From the NCBI RefSeq assembly GCF_954871325.1, contig NC_088775.1, positions 12,563,561-12,627,560 of the forward strand: a stretch of 64,000 bases of DNA, in the 5' to 3' direction. This stretch comes from Gordionus sp. m RMFG-2023 (Eukaryota > Nematomorpha > Gordioida > Chordodea > Parachordodidae). The translations under genes and the position numbers were made by a program. Shown here piece after piece: positions 49,701-61,502 of this stretch (positions are counted from its first letter, which is position 1; every line of letters starts with the position of its first letter). Under the pieces are notes generated by a model. It had not been told where the DNA came from. It worked only from the letters and a program-made list of their open reading frames with translations, and searched no databases.

Positions 49701-52700
49701 ATTTGAAATTTTCAAGTAGGTAGATTGTTAATTGTTAGCATAAATCAATTTACTTTAAATAGAAATAATAATTTGTGATATTTTTTCTCAAGTTCATCGG
49801 TTTTCTTTTGCCACTATACCATTTTTTTTATTGATTGACTAATATTTAAAATAAATAGATCATAAAGAACTAATAAAATATTATGTAGGCAGCTTCTACA
49901 TGACAGAAAATCATATAAGCAAACCTCCTCCAAAATCTACCCCTATCCCCTAAAAAATATTTAATTACCCATTATTCTCTAACAACCCCATGTTATTATT
50001 TAAAACATCTAATAATGAGCTACCATTTATAACCTCAATACAATTCTAATTAAACTCTACCAGACTACATGATTATTTAGGCCAGGAATAAAAAATAATC
50101 ATTAGCTGATAATTAACTAATTTTTACTAAAATAGTATTCTAAATATGAACTACTAGCGTGTATAACTTCAAATACACTAAAATTTTATCTATGAAAAAA
50201 AAATTTATTTTTTTATCAGTTATAGTATATACTACCAGTATACAAAATTTAAGAAAAATTGAAGGGGGTCGGGTTGAAAATCGACTTTTTTTGTTGATTT
50301 GATATGGAATTCACCATATATATATGCAATGTTGACCATCAAAATACATTTAATTAGCAAAACATATGTTAGATTGGTTATCCTTTTTGTGAGATTAAGA
50401 GCCACACTTCACAAATGCTTCAGAGATTTCAAAAGTTCGTAGAGCCTAAATTTTATAGACTAAAGTTCTTTAATATGATCTTTACGTGATACGGTGTATT
50501 TATCTTTAGGAGTGTTGTACGGGGATGGGGGTATTAAGGAAACCTCATAAATGGCGGCGAACTAGGGGACAAAAAGTGTGGATAAAACGCTATGCTTGGG
50601 TAAAACTGTTAATAAAATGCGTTTTATAAGTTGTGGGATATTTTACCATTTTTGATTTAAATTCTTAAAAAAGATTTGATCAAATCCTAAAAAAATATTT
50701 GAGGATATTAAGTTCCACATATTCTTAAATAAAGTTTAGAAATTTAATTTAAAAAAACTCATCACATATTCTTAAGTAAAGTTTAGAAATTTAATTTTAA
50801 AAAAACTCATTACGTATTTTGGAGTTATAAAGATTTCAAAACAGAACATTTTTTGAGCCATCGGGTATATCAGCTGGATAACTCTGTTATTGGTTGCACA
50901 AATTTGAGGCAGTTGCAAATTTTTAAAACTTACCGCCTCGTTTATAATAAGCGTAATTCTCTTTAGCGACGCCGAATTTTTTGCTGTGTATTTACAAAAG
51001 CAAGCCATACATAAGGTATAATTTTAAAATACTAAACGAAAAGATGAAATCGTTATGATAAAATTTAAAAACATTACAAATTTCAGAAAGTTTTGACGCG
51101 AATTTTTGTATATTTTTTTAAGAAGTACCAAAAAATATATATCAAATATATATATAAATATAGAGTAAAATGAAAAATTTTATTCATGACATTCTAAGAT
51201 CCCCTTGAGTAAGAGCTCTATATTATGATCGACTCTCTAGAAATTATAAAAGTCGCGATATAGGTTTTTAAAAAATTTCAAATACCCAGACCAGAAAAAT
51301 CAGACATAGTCCTGGATTTGCTAAAGCCCTACGAATATACACTCCAAATTTAAGATGATGTTATTATTGGATGAAATAATGGTGTAGGTGGGTACTGTTT
51401 AAATTTTTTATTTATATTTTTTTAATGGATCCAAAAAAATACGAAAACCATCTTTGATTTTATACATTTTGTGATTAATTTTATAAACAGTAAATGTAAC
51501 CATACTATGTGAAGAGGATACGGATTGCACAATTGAAAATACCTTCTGCAGAAACGGCACATGTGATTGTATGGAGGGATACAGTCTTATAAATTTAACT
51601 TGTTATAAAAGTAAAAAATAACACATATACTTATTTATGTATATATATATCTTAAATAAATATTTATCCATTAGTAAGAAGGGTGAATCGGGATTTGTCA
51701 TATTAATTATTCGATAAATTATTTTTACTAAATTAGGATTGCCATTCTTTGGTGGGTTATTTGAAGTTATATTATTATAAAGAGAGTTGCAGAAAGGTAA
51801 AACGAAGAGAAAACGGTGAGAAGATTTTTAAAAAGAATAAAGAAGGTCGAGCAAAGATTTATTTATTCCACCCATTCAATCTTCTTTATTTTTTCTCCTC
51901 TTTCATTCTCCCCTCTAATCACCCCCCCCCCACCTACCTCCTATTTCATATCCTCTTCAAGCCTATAAAAAAAGGAGAGAAAATAAGTAATCATCAAAAT
52001 CAAAGAACTAAAAGTAAAGGAAAGAAAAAGAAAAATGAAAACCAAGAATAGGAAGAATTTTTTTGCCAAGCCCATGAGGATGGCAAGAATAGAGTGATAA
52101 AATTTTAATTTTAAGTTTCTCAATCCTCTCCCCCTCTTGGTAGGCAGCATAAAAGGAAACTTATTTGGCAAAATTAGGAAAAATTTTGTCCTTTATTAGA
52201 CAAGAACGAAAAAGGCGGAAGCAAATAAAAGCAATTACAAATAATGATGTTCGTTATTTTTAGTATGAAATAATACACATAATATATGAGCATTGCATTG
52301 TATAGTGTTGTTAAACAACTAGGTTTTGGCTAATTTTTAAAAAACGGTTTACATAATAATTGCCTAAGTCGCGAGATTTCGTTAATAGATGTCCCTTTGT
52401 GCTATCTACGAGCTAGAAAAAACTTCCGGCTTGTGCAATATTTTTCGGGATAGAATATTGAGTTGGTCGTTTTTAAAAATTCACTAAAATCGAGCAGTTA
52501 TACATTAAATTCCGTAATATATAAATAAAATTGCTAATTATCAACATACAAAAAATTTTTTTATTGTATTTTAAAATAAAATATTCGAAGACTTCATGTC
52601 TACGGCTATAGCTTTGATAAGTAATCTGCTTCAGGCCTAATTTTATATGTCCAGTTCAGCCCAAATTATTTTTAAAATGTCCGCATCCCCTGTAGATTTT

Positions 52701-55700
52701 TTTATTTATCCCGAAAAAGCCATCTCAAATTAAAATTATTTGTCCCCACGGCCAGAATTTATTTAAATATGCGCCTTGTTTGTAATAATTGAATGATATT
52801 ATATTTAAAAAAATAAACCCGGGAGCGCCCGATAAATATTAGGCCCAGCCCGGCCCGAAATTTTTCAAAGCGAAGCCCGTTTGGGCCAGCTTTGCAGATC
52901 TCTAGCTTAAAAATCTTTAGAAATTTAATCCGGTTGCATAAAGAAGTACTCAAATAGACCTGGGACATAATTGATAAATGTGATACCAAAATAAGATTGA
53001 TTGGTTACTGATGAAAATGAAAAAACGAAGACAATAGGTTATAAAAAGTTACCCACAAGTGTTAGGGTTGAGCGATTGTTTAGTAAGGAAAATCTCTTGG
53101 ACACAACACGTTGTAAAAAATCCAAAAAAGAAAAAAAATATAACAAAATAAAAAGGTAAAAATAATGATATTCAAATTAAAAGTGAGATGATAATCCTTC
53201 TAGAAAACATTCCATAATGATAGACATGTAATCAATATAATTTACTACGACACTGATAAATAACAAATACTAATTGCACTTCCATATTTGAAAGATAGAA
53301 AATGCCAGATCCAGATTATTGGAAGGGACATCTCCATCATATTCTTATGATCCACGCAAATTATAACGACTTTGGGAAGCACCCGTTTTTTCAAAAAATA
53401 GAATGTATTTATTTTCTAATCTATAACAAATTTAAAATTTAAGTGGTAAAAATTTTACTTAAAAAAATTAAATGCAAAGTGCCTAAATAATCTTTTAAAA
53501 AATAAATATATTATTTATTAATCAATTTTTACAATTTTTTTTGCTCATTTTTTTAATGAATAATTTTATAGAAATAAGAAGAAAATCAAATTTTTAAGTA
53601 GGGGTTTTATCAAATTTCAAATTAAATAGATATTATAAAAATTATATCCATTAAATTTTCTAAAAGTAATGAGGGTTCAACCCCTACCCCCTCCCCCCCC
53701 TCCTTTGGTCTAAATATTTATGAAAGCATTATGAAAACAGATTGATTTTACATACTTATTATCGCAAAGTCCTTAACGCATCTAACTTTGGAATTTATAA
53801 GTATTTTGGTCGAATTATTTTAGTTTTTCAAATTTATAGAGAACAAAACATTAACATTACCACTATGAAATCTCCTTAACGTTTTTTTTTAAATATATAA
53901 AGTTGATATATTTTAAAAGTAAATATAATAATATTTAACATTCAAAGATGAATAAGTTTTATACATGAAAATGAACATTATAATGTTAACAATCAAGTTG
54001 ATAGGAAAATGATATTAAAAAAGGCTAACCCAATATTTTAGCCGAAATTATTTTACGGAGGTCTGGAGATTTGACTCATATATAGCAGAAAAGTTCATCT
54101 CGAGGCTTGTTCAATATTATTTTGACCAAAATCTTAATTTAAAATTGGTTAAATCGAGCCTGGTTTAACAACACTAATTAAGATATTATAAAATGATATA
54201 TGGGAAATGGTTTTTAAAAATAAATAAAATATGATTAATATAAATAATAAATGTAACACAAGATTGTAGCAACAATTCGGATTGTATTTATGAAAATAGC
54301 ATCTGTGACAACAATATATGTGTGTGCAAAACGGGATTTTATCTCTTCAATTCAACAACTTGCGTTAAAAGTAAGAAGAAAAAAAAGTTTATAAACCTTA
54401 TTCATGCATTAAATATATATTATATAAAGAGAAACTTTACGGAGTGCGTTGCAATGCATCCCTTGAATGTATAACAGAAACGTGCTTGAATAACGTATGC
54501 GATTGTCATGAAGGCTGGTACTTTGAAAACGTTTGCAAGAAGAGTATATTATAAAATTTATTAAAAATTTCTTATATAAAGCAGAAAGTTTTAACCGTCT
54601 TCATGATATAATTCACTTCCTAAAACAATTTCGATCTATTTTGATAATGTTCTTTAGAGTTATTTAAAAGCACTTGATTGATTATTTTGCTCATATTTTT
54701 CACTTCTAATTTAATTATAGAAGCAAGCGAATGTTACATAATTTTATAATTTTAATAAAATAGTATTTTAGATGAATAATTTATACTATATATATCCCCT
54801 AATGTGATTTGTAAAATATTTAATTTATCCATACTTATCTTTCTTCTTCTTTTTATATAGAAAAAAGCTACGGAGAATCATGCTCCGACAATAAACAATG
54901 TCTAAACAACAATTGCCATGGTCAAAAATGCCAATGTCGAGATGATCAAATCCGAGAAAATGAGACATGTAAAACGGGTCATAAATTTTTTTGCTTATAT
55001 AATATATATTTCTAGCTATAGAGCAGGAGAGAATTGTGTGGGGGCAAAGGCGGTCTAAGATCCCTCGTTAATTTTTTTATTTCCCATTTTCTAAATCTTG
55101 AGAAATCGTTGAGCCCTTCTCTCCCACTTTCCTCGTCTATAAATTTTAATATTTTTTTCAAAAATGTTAAATTTGAATTTCTTTTCTCTTTAATTAATTA
55201 TAAAAATAATTAAAATTTTTAGTCATAAATCCTTTTCATTATCTTTTTATAGCAACATAAAAGATAAGAGAAACAAAAAGTTATAATTCCATTATTTATA
55301 TAAGTTTCAGCCGCTTCTACTTTATTAAAAGTATAAAATGTGGTTCACCACCTACAAATAATGGCGATAAATAGTCATTAAAGAGGTTTTGTTTGAGCCA
55401 ACTCTAAAAAGGCTAAAACAAATTTTTAAGCCAAAACTATCAACTTAGCCTCAATCGGGTTTAAAACTTGAAGAATAGTTCAATCCTGAAAAGGTATACT
55501 CTTGCTTCAAGACTTAGCGCAATTTTTCGACTGTTAAACCGATTTAACAACGTACAGGCAAAAAGTAGTGCAATTTTAACAAATTCTTTTAAATGTTTAA
55601 ATTAAAATTTAAAATTTTCAAATATGCAGTGTTAAATTCTAGGATATGTAATGGCTAAATGTCGGCCCAATCTATGGAGCGTGCCAGAGAAAATCCGTTA

Positions 55701-58700
55701 ACATTAAGGCGCTTTACATCATATTAGTTTCTTTCAAATCTGAGTTTCTATATTTTAAAGAAAAACCCCGAGAACAATCTTATAGTTTTCGGCTAGCTAA
55801 AAATATGCTAATAATTAACTAAGAAAGAAATAATTGGAATATTTTTTTTATTAGGTTCTTTAGGGTCCTTTACCAATTAACTATTTTGTAAAAAAATGTG
55901 TTTTTCGTTAAAACATACATTAGTAAAACAAACTAATTTAAATTTTCCCCAAATCCCAGTCGGCCGCCGAATAAAAAATTTAAATTCAATATCCGACCCG
56001 ATTGAGTATAAAATGTCTCAGCCCGACCGATCCGATCTTATTCTGATTTTTAAATTATCGTTTGCCTTTTTAATGACTCTACAATTAAATTAAGAAATAT
56101 TCATATAATAAGATTAATACAAACTAATTACACTATGGGATAGATCTACTGAGTTTTCTTTAAAATATCTACCATATCTCTAAGCTTATGATCTTGCATG
56201 AACTAAGAAAAATGACCACCATTTTGAGAAGCATTATTTTACAATTATAGAAAAGTATTGAGTTCCTTACCAATTTTTTGTGGAGATCAATTACACCCTC
56301 TATCCTGAACCATGATCTGGATGCAGAAAAAGTAAATCTGATAAATATTCTTCTAATCTTTCAACTATTTCTTCAAACCATTCATCGTAACTATGATAAA
56401 TTCCTTAGGCAGGCCTTAGCCTTCTTCAGGGATCTAGGGCATTACTTTAAATCTATGACCGGGTCAAAACGAATATTTACTTTCGACAAAGAATCACAAT
56501 TAATATAATCAGAGGCTAACTATATTCGCTTCATATTCTTATGAAAACTATCATTATGGGACAGATTTCGATAGCCAATTTTAATCACACCTTCTCCTAA
56601 TATTCAACAACAACCATCATATTCATTATATTGTACTAGTCTTAATGTATCCTCCGGAAGAATTGGGCTCATAAAATGATCCCCCTATCCCTTCTCGCTT
56701 GATAAACTAAATATTTCGTGACAATTCATCACACATTTTATTCAATTTGAATAATTAGCTTTGATATATGAATTTTAATAGTGATTTTTATTCACTTAAT
56801 AATAATAATAAAATAAGGATGATTTTAATTTTGGCGCTATATTAATCAAGGAGCCAAACTTGGCCAGAATTGTATCAACCACATACATTGTCGAATGACG
56901 AACAATCGAACCCACTGTCATCCAATCAAAAAAGTATGCGTGTGCGAGGAAGAGTCTTACAAATCAGTTGACGTATGCATAAAAAGTTTATTAATTATTT
57001 ATAAAGAAAGAGAGGTTTCGAATCGTACTGATTATATTATATTGTAATAGTGGGTTTTAAAAATTCATGAGAATTTAAAATCTCTCAATTATGAATTATA
57101 TATAGAGATCGATTTAAATTTGAATGAAGGGAGAAAAGAAAATATATTCCAGCATGAATTGAATACCTATCTTGTGGATTTGCGATTTTGGCATCAACCC
57201 TTAAAATTACTCTTAATTTATATTTATTATTATTATTATTATATATTTCATATCATATAAGTACTAAAAGGTTTATGGCAAAATTGTATGAAATTCATAG
57301 TTCGGGTATTCTTTACATACTCGCATTTTCGGTCAAATCAGAATATTTTAAATTTAAAAATCGTTCTCAGTAAATTGATTCAAGATTAAGAGGTAAAATC
57401 TCTTAAATTATTCACGTCCGGTTAGCACGTATATAGGTAGTGGAGACCTGGGAGTGACGCCAACATAGGTAAGAAAGAAGCGCGAATACCTTTCAACCAT
57501 TTGAGCAAAATAACTCAGATTTGGTAAATAGATACTTTCTACCATATCTTTTACTAAAATTGAACTCCGCAATCAAGAGATATTTGCAAAAAAACATTAT
57601 TTTTTTCAGCGTTTCTACATTATTTTAAAGTATTTCCTTTATAAGTAAATAAAAATTTAATCAAAAAAAAAATTCTCTAATTACTATTATAGATAGTAAT
57701 AGTATTCTGGGGTTTCTAGCTTATCTAGATTTTTTTCCACCCAGATTTATTGCCTATTAACCATGGGTATGGGGTAAATTAGTGATTTGTCTCTCACATA
57801 TTTAGAAACTTATAGAAAACTCCAAATTTTTTTTATTTTATCATTGAGAGATGAGGCTATCATCAGCATGTAATTCGAAAATGGAGATATAAGGCTTACC
57901 AAATGCAAATAAATTTTCTAAATTCTAGATTTTTTCAAAATTTAAAATAATGTTTTATATATAATTAGTACGCCCCTAAATGTTAAAGCTTATAAAATAT
58001 TATCTATAAACTTGCGGGTAATCGAGATCTCAGAGTAAACACAACTACCCCCCCCCCCCCAGAAAATATTTTTGGTGTGATATAATTAAGACCTAAAGTG
58101 TTTCAAAGTTCGTCTAAAATCTTATTTATTCCTAGGAACTTTCTGAGAAGGGGGGGGGATCAAGTATTTTTAAGTTATAACGGGAGAGGGAATAGATTTA
58201 TTTCTTCTTCAATGATGCGTGTTGAGTTGTCGAACAATTTAATTTACTTTAAAAAAAAATCAGAAAAATATCCAAATGCCGATTGCATAAATGAGGAAGA
58301 GTGTCTTCACAAAATATGCAATGGTGGCAAGTGCCAGTGTCCAGAATCATCTTTATTGAAAAACGATGCGAGAACGTGTGTTTACAGTAAAATAAATCTC
58401 TTTTTTTCAATAATTTAAAAGTATTCATTATAAATTATGATAATATCTATATTTTCTTTGTCTTAAAACCGTGTTCAAAAACATTTAAAAAAAATATTCA
58501 ATTCACAAACTTTCGAAACCTTAAATATGAAAATAATAAACTATTATAAATGTAAAAAATAAAAACATGCCCAAAACATAACTCTAGAAAGTTTTATAAA
58601 TTTCAAAAATTTAACGTATGATTTCATTAAAATTTTAAAATTTAGAAAAATTTTGAAGTTTCTCGAATTTTTATATTTTTTTTCAAAATTCCTTTTTTTG

Positions 58701-61277
58701 ATGGCTAATTTATTATCATTATTATTGTTACTATTTGTTATTTATTTTATTTTATTATCCTATAAGAAGGAATTATATAATACTCAAAAATATTTCAGCG
58801 AGGATTGAAGAATGCCTGATATACAACACCAATGGCTGTGATGGAACCAAAATCGCTGCAGATGGATCTGTGGACACTTGCTCTACCCCTATTAAAGAAA
58901 AGTTTTTATGGGCTGCTCTACGGTTAGGAGAACACTACATATCTTCTTATTTGATTGACAAAATAGAAGCGCATATTGAGTTTCCCGGTAGAATAATTTG
59001 TTTCTTAGATATTTGTTGAGCTAATTTAATATCATAAGAGACTTATAGTGTTTGTTTAGAATTATGAAAATTAATAATCTCGGATCAATAAGAATAAAAT
59101 AAGAAATAATCTTTTTTTGAAATATTTTTGGAAGAATCTATTTTCAAAAAATAAAATAAAAGGAAATTAGTAGTATTGGTAAACGGTTCGATTTGAGCCA
59201 ATTTTTAAAAACGGCTACAATATTTTATCTAGAAAAAAAAAATTTCGTATATTTGAAGATTATGGTCATAGATAGCACAAAATTTAGAACATCTATTAGA
59301 GAAATCTCGAGGTTTAGGTAATATTTTTGTCAAAAATATTGAGTTTTCAGTTTTTAAAAATCGGCTCAAATCGAGCCATTTAACACTAGATATTAGCTTT
59401 AAATCCTATCAAAAATCTGATCTCATGTTACATGCAATAGGTGTGTTGGGTAAATAACCCATAATACTCACAAATTACTTAGATGAGATATATTATTACC
59501 CCCTTTTTAAAAAAATATTGCCAAAGCCCTAATATATTGCCTGCTTAGTAATAATGTTTTATATCATTTTTTTTAAAAATTGTTCTGGAAGAGCATTTTA
59601 AAAAAACATATTTCCTACATTTTAATTAGGGGATCACAATGAATAATAATGCAAATAAAGAATTATTCTCAATTATATTTTAATATTTTTTTATTGTAGA
59701 TATATAGGAGTATATTAACTGAATAATTCAATTTAAAAAAAAACATTTTGCAAAAAATGTGCATTAAGCTGACAATAAATAAATTATAATTTTGACGAAA
59801 AAATCAATTAGATAAGATAAAGAGTCTTTTCTTTTAAGTTATGTTTAAAAATTGTAAAATTAAGGATTATAATGTACTTTTCAAGGCAAAACATTAACCA
59901 ATATAGGGTTTCCTTCCTTATCTAATTATTTACTATTTGCCAATAGCCCCACATTAAGCTTTATCCCAAATAAAATCTTTTTTATTTAATTTATATTATT
60001 ACTAATTTTTAGTAGGCTATTTATCTACACCGGTTGAATACGTAGCGTAGCACCAGGAACTACTATCAAGTTGAAGGGGGGGGGGGGGGGTTATGACGTA
60101 AATAATCATTCAAATTGAAGGGGAAGGGGGTACGGTTTTACTAATTATGATTTAAATTTCCATTTTTTTTCAATGATTTGTTAGAGGGTAATATTTTTGA
60201 TTTCTTGGGTACCTGCCTAGCCATCCGATAATTAATCATGTATATTAATATATTTTAACAAGGTGCCACGGATAACGACCTAGAAAACTTAAAATCTATA
60301 GAGGCTAGAATAGGATTTTATTACAATCCTATATTTAATATGAATCAAATTCCTGCGGAATATTTTATGCTAAACATAGTATGCACCCTGTCTCGCATAA
60401 ATAAAACCGTAACCGAAAAGGCCATAAAACTCAACGTAACGTTTATATGTGATCCTGCCTACATGGGAAAGTATGTTATAGTTTTGGTTAAGAGTAAGCC
60501 GAAAATGTATTTTGCTATGTGCGAAATTATAGCTAGTGGAACACCTATGAGTAAACTTAAAGTTTTAAATTTTATATTTTTAGCGAAACCCAGATGCTTT
60601 TTTATGGTCATGACTTAAATATATTTTAAAAAACCTCAAAATTTTAAAACTTTTGTAATTTTATAAAATTATGGGAAAGCAAAGAGAGACCCTCATTTAG
60701 ATCCGAGGAAACTAAGATAGCTGCCTCGTAACACATTGAGTTGATTTGAAATTTTTTTAAACTAAAATCTTTAAAAAATAATAGTCTTAGGATACCTAGA
60801 TACCCATTACTAAAAATAACTATAAGGATAAAGTAAAAGTCTGAAAAATCGGGATACGTTCTAATTTGTGAATTTCTCGGCTGTAATGATATGTTAGGGT
60901 TAGAGGAAGCCTGGGAAACACAAGTGAAATTTCAAATAAGGCTTTCTCTTATTAAAAAAAACCAATTGTTTAAAAATATTCATAAATTTGGTTCAGAGGT
61001 ATTTCCTCCTCTAAATCTCATTACTATATTTATTCATATAAAATATGTTCCATTTACAATATTCATTTCAGATAATGTATTGATGGACCCAAAATATAGT
61101 ACAACCGCCATGATCAATTATAATAGCCTACACTCGGATTTTATTAATAATAACAAAATAGAAAAATATTTAGAAATTCCAACTTTCACCAATTATTACG
61201 GTCAGTTTGTATATTTATATCCAAATATTATAATTTCTAAATCCATTTTTCATATTTTTCAGGAGATCGTTTTCTAA
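46769..61277 (+). CDS. Secreted six-module EB/EGF-like protein with F5/8C (fucolectin)-like C-terminus
   Basis: Exons: 46,769-46,838 (signal peptide MHKISWLLLIAGSFIFYQC), 51,491-51,610, 54,263-54,370, 54,430-54,543, 54,861-54,977, 56,851-56,985, 58,264-58,386 (one cysteine module each), 58,799-58,987, 60,263-60,550 and 61,072-61,277 (TAA). Every junction is phase 1; total about 489 residues. Modules follow C..C..C..C..C-x-C..GY/F..C (for example CRNGTCDCMEGYSL, CDNNICVCKTGFYL), as in EB/EGF-like repeats. Exons 8-9 fit an F5/8C fucolectin fold: an AADGSVDTC start, a WAALRLGEHYISSYLID strand, and the hallmark C..GKYVIVL..MCEI end. Exon 10 (NVLMDPKYSTTAM.., then YGQFVYLYP) may be a remnant second domain. 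Probably extracellular, carbohydrate or surface binding. The donor at 54,978 (GTCATA) and acceptor at 54,262 are weak. The first intron is 4.6 kb and holds a pogo element. Confidence 0.82.
47982..48007. repeat. Short tandem repeat, (TGACACATG) about 2.9 copies
   Basis: Three near-perfect 9-bp units inside the first intron of the lectin-like gene. Confidence 0.9.
48404..49503 (+). mobile_element. pogo/Tc1-mariner element with psq-type HTH ORF, about 1.1 kb
   Basis: GGAGAGACCGGGGTAAAGC at the left and GCCTGGTCTCC at the right are roughly inverted and each is bounded by TA (48,402-48,403; 49,504-49,505). A 59-codon ORF at 48,864-49,043 begins MRNYERKT and contains SLNLSAEKYNILYPTLRRRY, the helix-turn-helix (psq/CENP-B-like) region that opens pogo and jerky transposases. 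It stops there; no DDE catalytic core follows, so the element is internally deleted. Several CGGGGTAA / TTACCC words recur inside near both ends. Confidence 0.7.
49515..49682. repeat. F2-like palindromic repeat, divergent subfamily
   Basis: AAAAAGGCTAAACAGAATTTTTAAGC at the left and TTAGCCGATTAAACAACAAT at the right, with ACTCTTGCCTCAAGG inside. It pairs best with the copy at 55,385-55,565, so these two form a subfamily. Confidence 0.55.
50190..50330. repeat. Third copy (end fragment) of the 4690/6862 inverted-duplication repeat
   Basis: GGGGGTCGGGTTGAAAATCG then TTGATTTGATATGGAATTCACC reproduces the outer end seen at 4660-4710. Only the terminal part is present. Confidence 0.7.
52305..52507. 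repeat. F2 palindromic MITE
   Basis: GTTGTTAAACAACTAGG start, GCGAGATTTCGTTAATAGATG centre, then CTATCTACGAGC, AATATTGAGTTGGTCGTTTT and AAATCGAGCAGTTATACA at the right. In an intron of the lectin-like gene. Confidence 0.65.
52640..52905. repeat. CCCGG-motif hAT-type MITE, degenerate
   Basis: Contains AGGCCCAGCCCGGCCCGAAA and a clear family right end TTTGCAGATCTCTA at 52,905. The left end is uncertain, so no target duplication could be assigned. Confidence 0.55.
54013..54178. repeat. F2 palindromic MITE
   Basis: GGCTAACCCAATATTTTAGCC, then CTCGAGGCTTGTTCAATATT and AAATCGAGCCTGGTTTAACAAC. It ends less than 100 bp before the exon at 54,263. Confidence 0.65.
55385..55565. repeat. F2-like palindromic repeat, divergent subfamily
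   Basis: TTTGAGCCAACTCTAAAAAGGC, AATTTTTAAGCCAAAACTATC and CTCTTGCTTCAAGACTTAGC, ending AACCGATTTAACAACG. Intronic. Confidence 0.6.
56120..56760 (-). other. Unassigned coding-like relic, less AT-rich than flanks
   Basis: Minus-strand frames give stretches that look like decayed protein code: SPILPEDTLRLVQYNEYDG (about 56,650), GYRNLSHNDSFHKNMKRI (about 56,550) and DEWFEEIVERLEEYLSDLLF (about 56,370). They lie in different frames with stops between. It sits in an intron of the lectin-like gene on the opposite strand. A decayed transposon or retrocopy are both possible. Family not recognised. Confidence 0.35.
57143..57341. repeat. F1 palindromic MITE
   Basis: ATATATTCCAGCATGAATTG and GATTTTGGCATCAACCCTT are inverted as AAGGTTTATGGCAAAATTGT and TACTCGCATTTTCGGTCAAATC. 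Intronic; the overlapping 61-residue frame is chance. Confidence 0.65.
58455..58725. repeat. GGCTGTGTCCAAAATAT-family MITE
   Basis: AAACCGTGTTCAAAAACATT at the left and repeated TTTCAAAAATTTAACGTATG / AACTTTCGAAAC inverted words. Occupies most of the short intron between the last cysteine-module exon and the first lectin exon. Confidence 0.5.
59173..59388. repeat. F2 palindromic MITE, well preserved
   Basis: GTAAACGGTTCGATTTGAGCC with TTTTTAAAAACGGCTAC at the left is met by TTTTTAAAAATCGGCTCAAA and TCGAGCCATTTAACAC at the right, giving long paired arms. Confidence 0.75.
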
Positions 61278-61382
61278 TAAAAAAAATGTTTCTTGTATTT
61301 TAGATAGGGGTCAACGCCCATAATAGGGCAGATAAATGTATTCTAAATGTTAACATTTATTGATGATATGTAAGAATGCAAT

Positions 61383-61388
61383 AATAAA
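61383..61388 (+). terminator. Possible polyadenylation signal of the lectin-like gene
   Basis: AATAAA about 105 bp after the stop codon at 61,275-61,277. Position is suitable but the hexamer is frequent in this AT-rich DNA. Confidence 0.35.
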
Positions 61389-61502
61389 AGGATTAATTTA
61401 TCGAAAAATCTATTTTACAAAATTGTGAATACTCACCCGACGAATATTAATTTACTATGGAATATAAAATGAAAGTGTGGGAAAAATAAATAAGAAAAAA
61501 TA

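Noticed and set aside
51749-52171. Lysine-rich plus frame (100 aa) and its minus partner
   Set aside because: Purine/pyrimidine-biased low complexity including a C-run; falls in an intron with no splice links.
60891-61277. 128-codon open frame taken as one exon
   Set aside because: The N-terminal part precedes a good CATTTCAG acceptor and has no lectin similarity; only 61,072-61,277 is phase-compatible.
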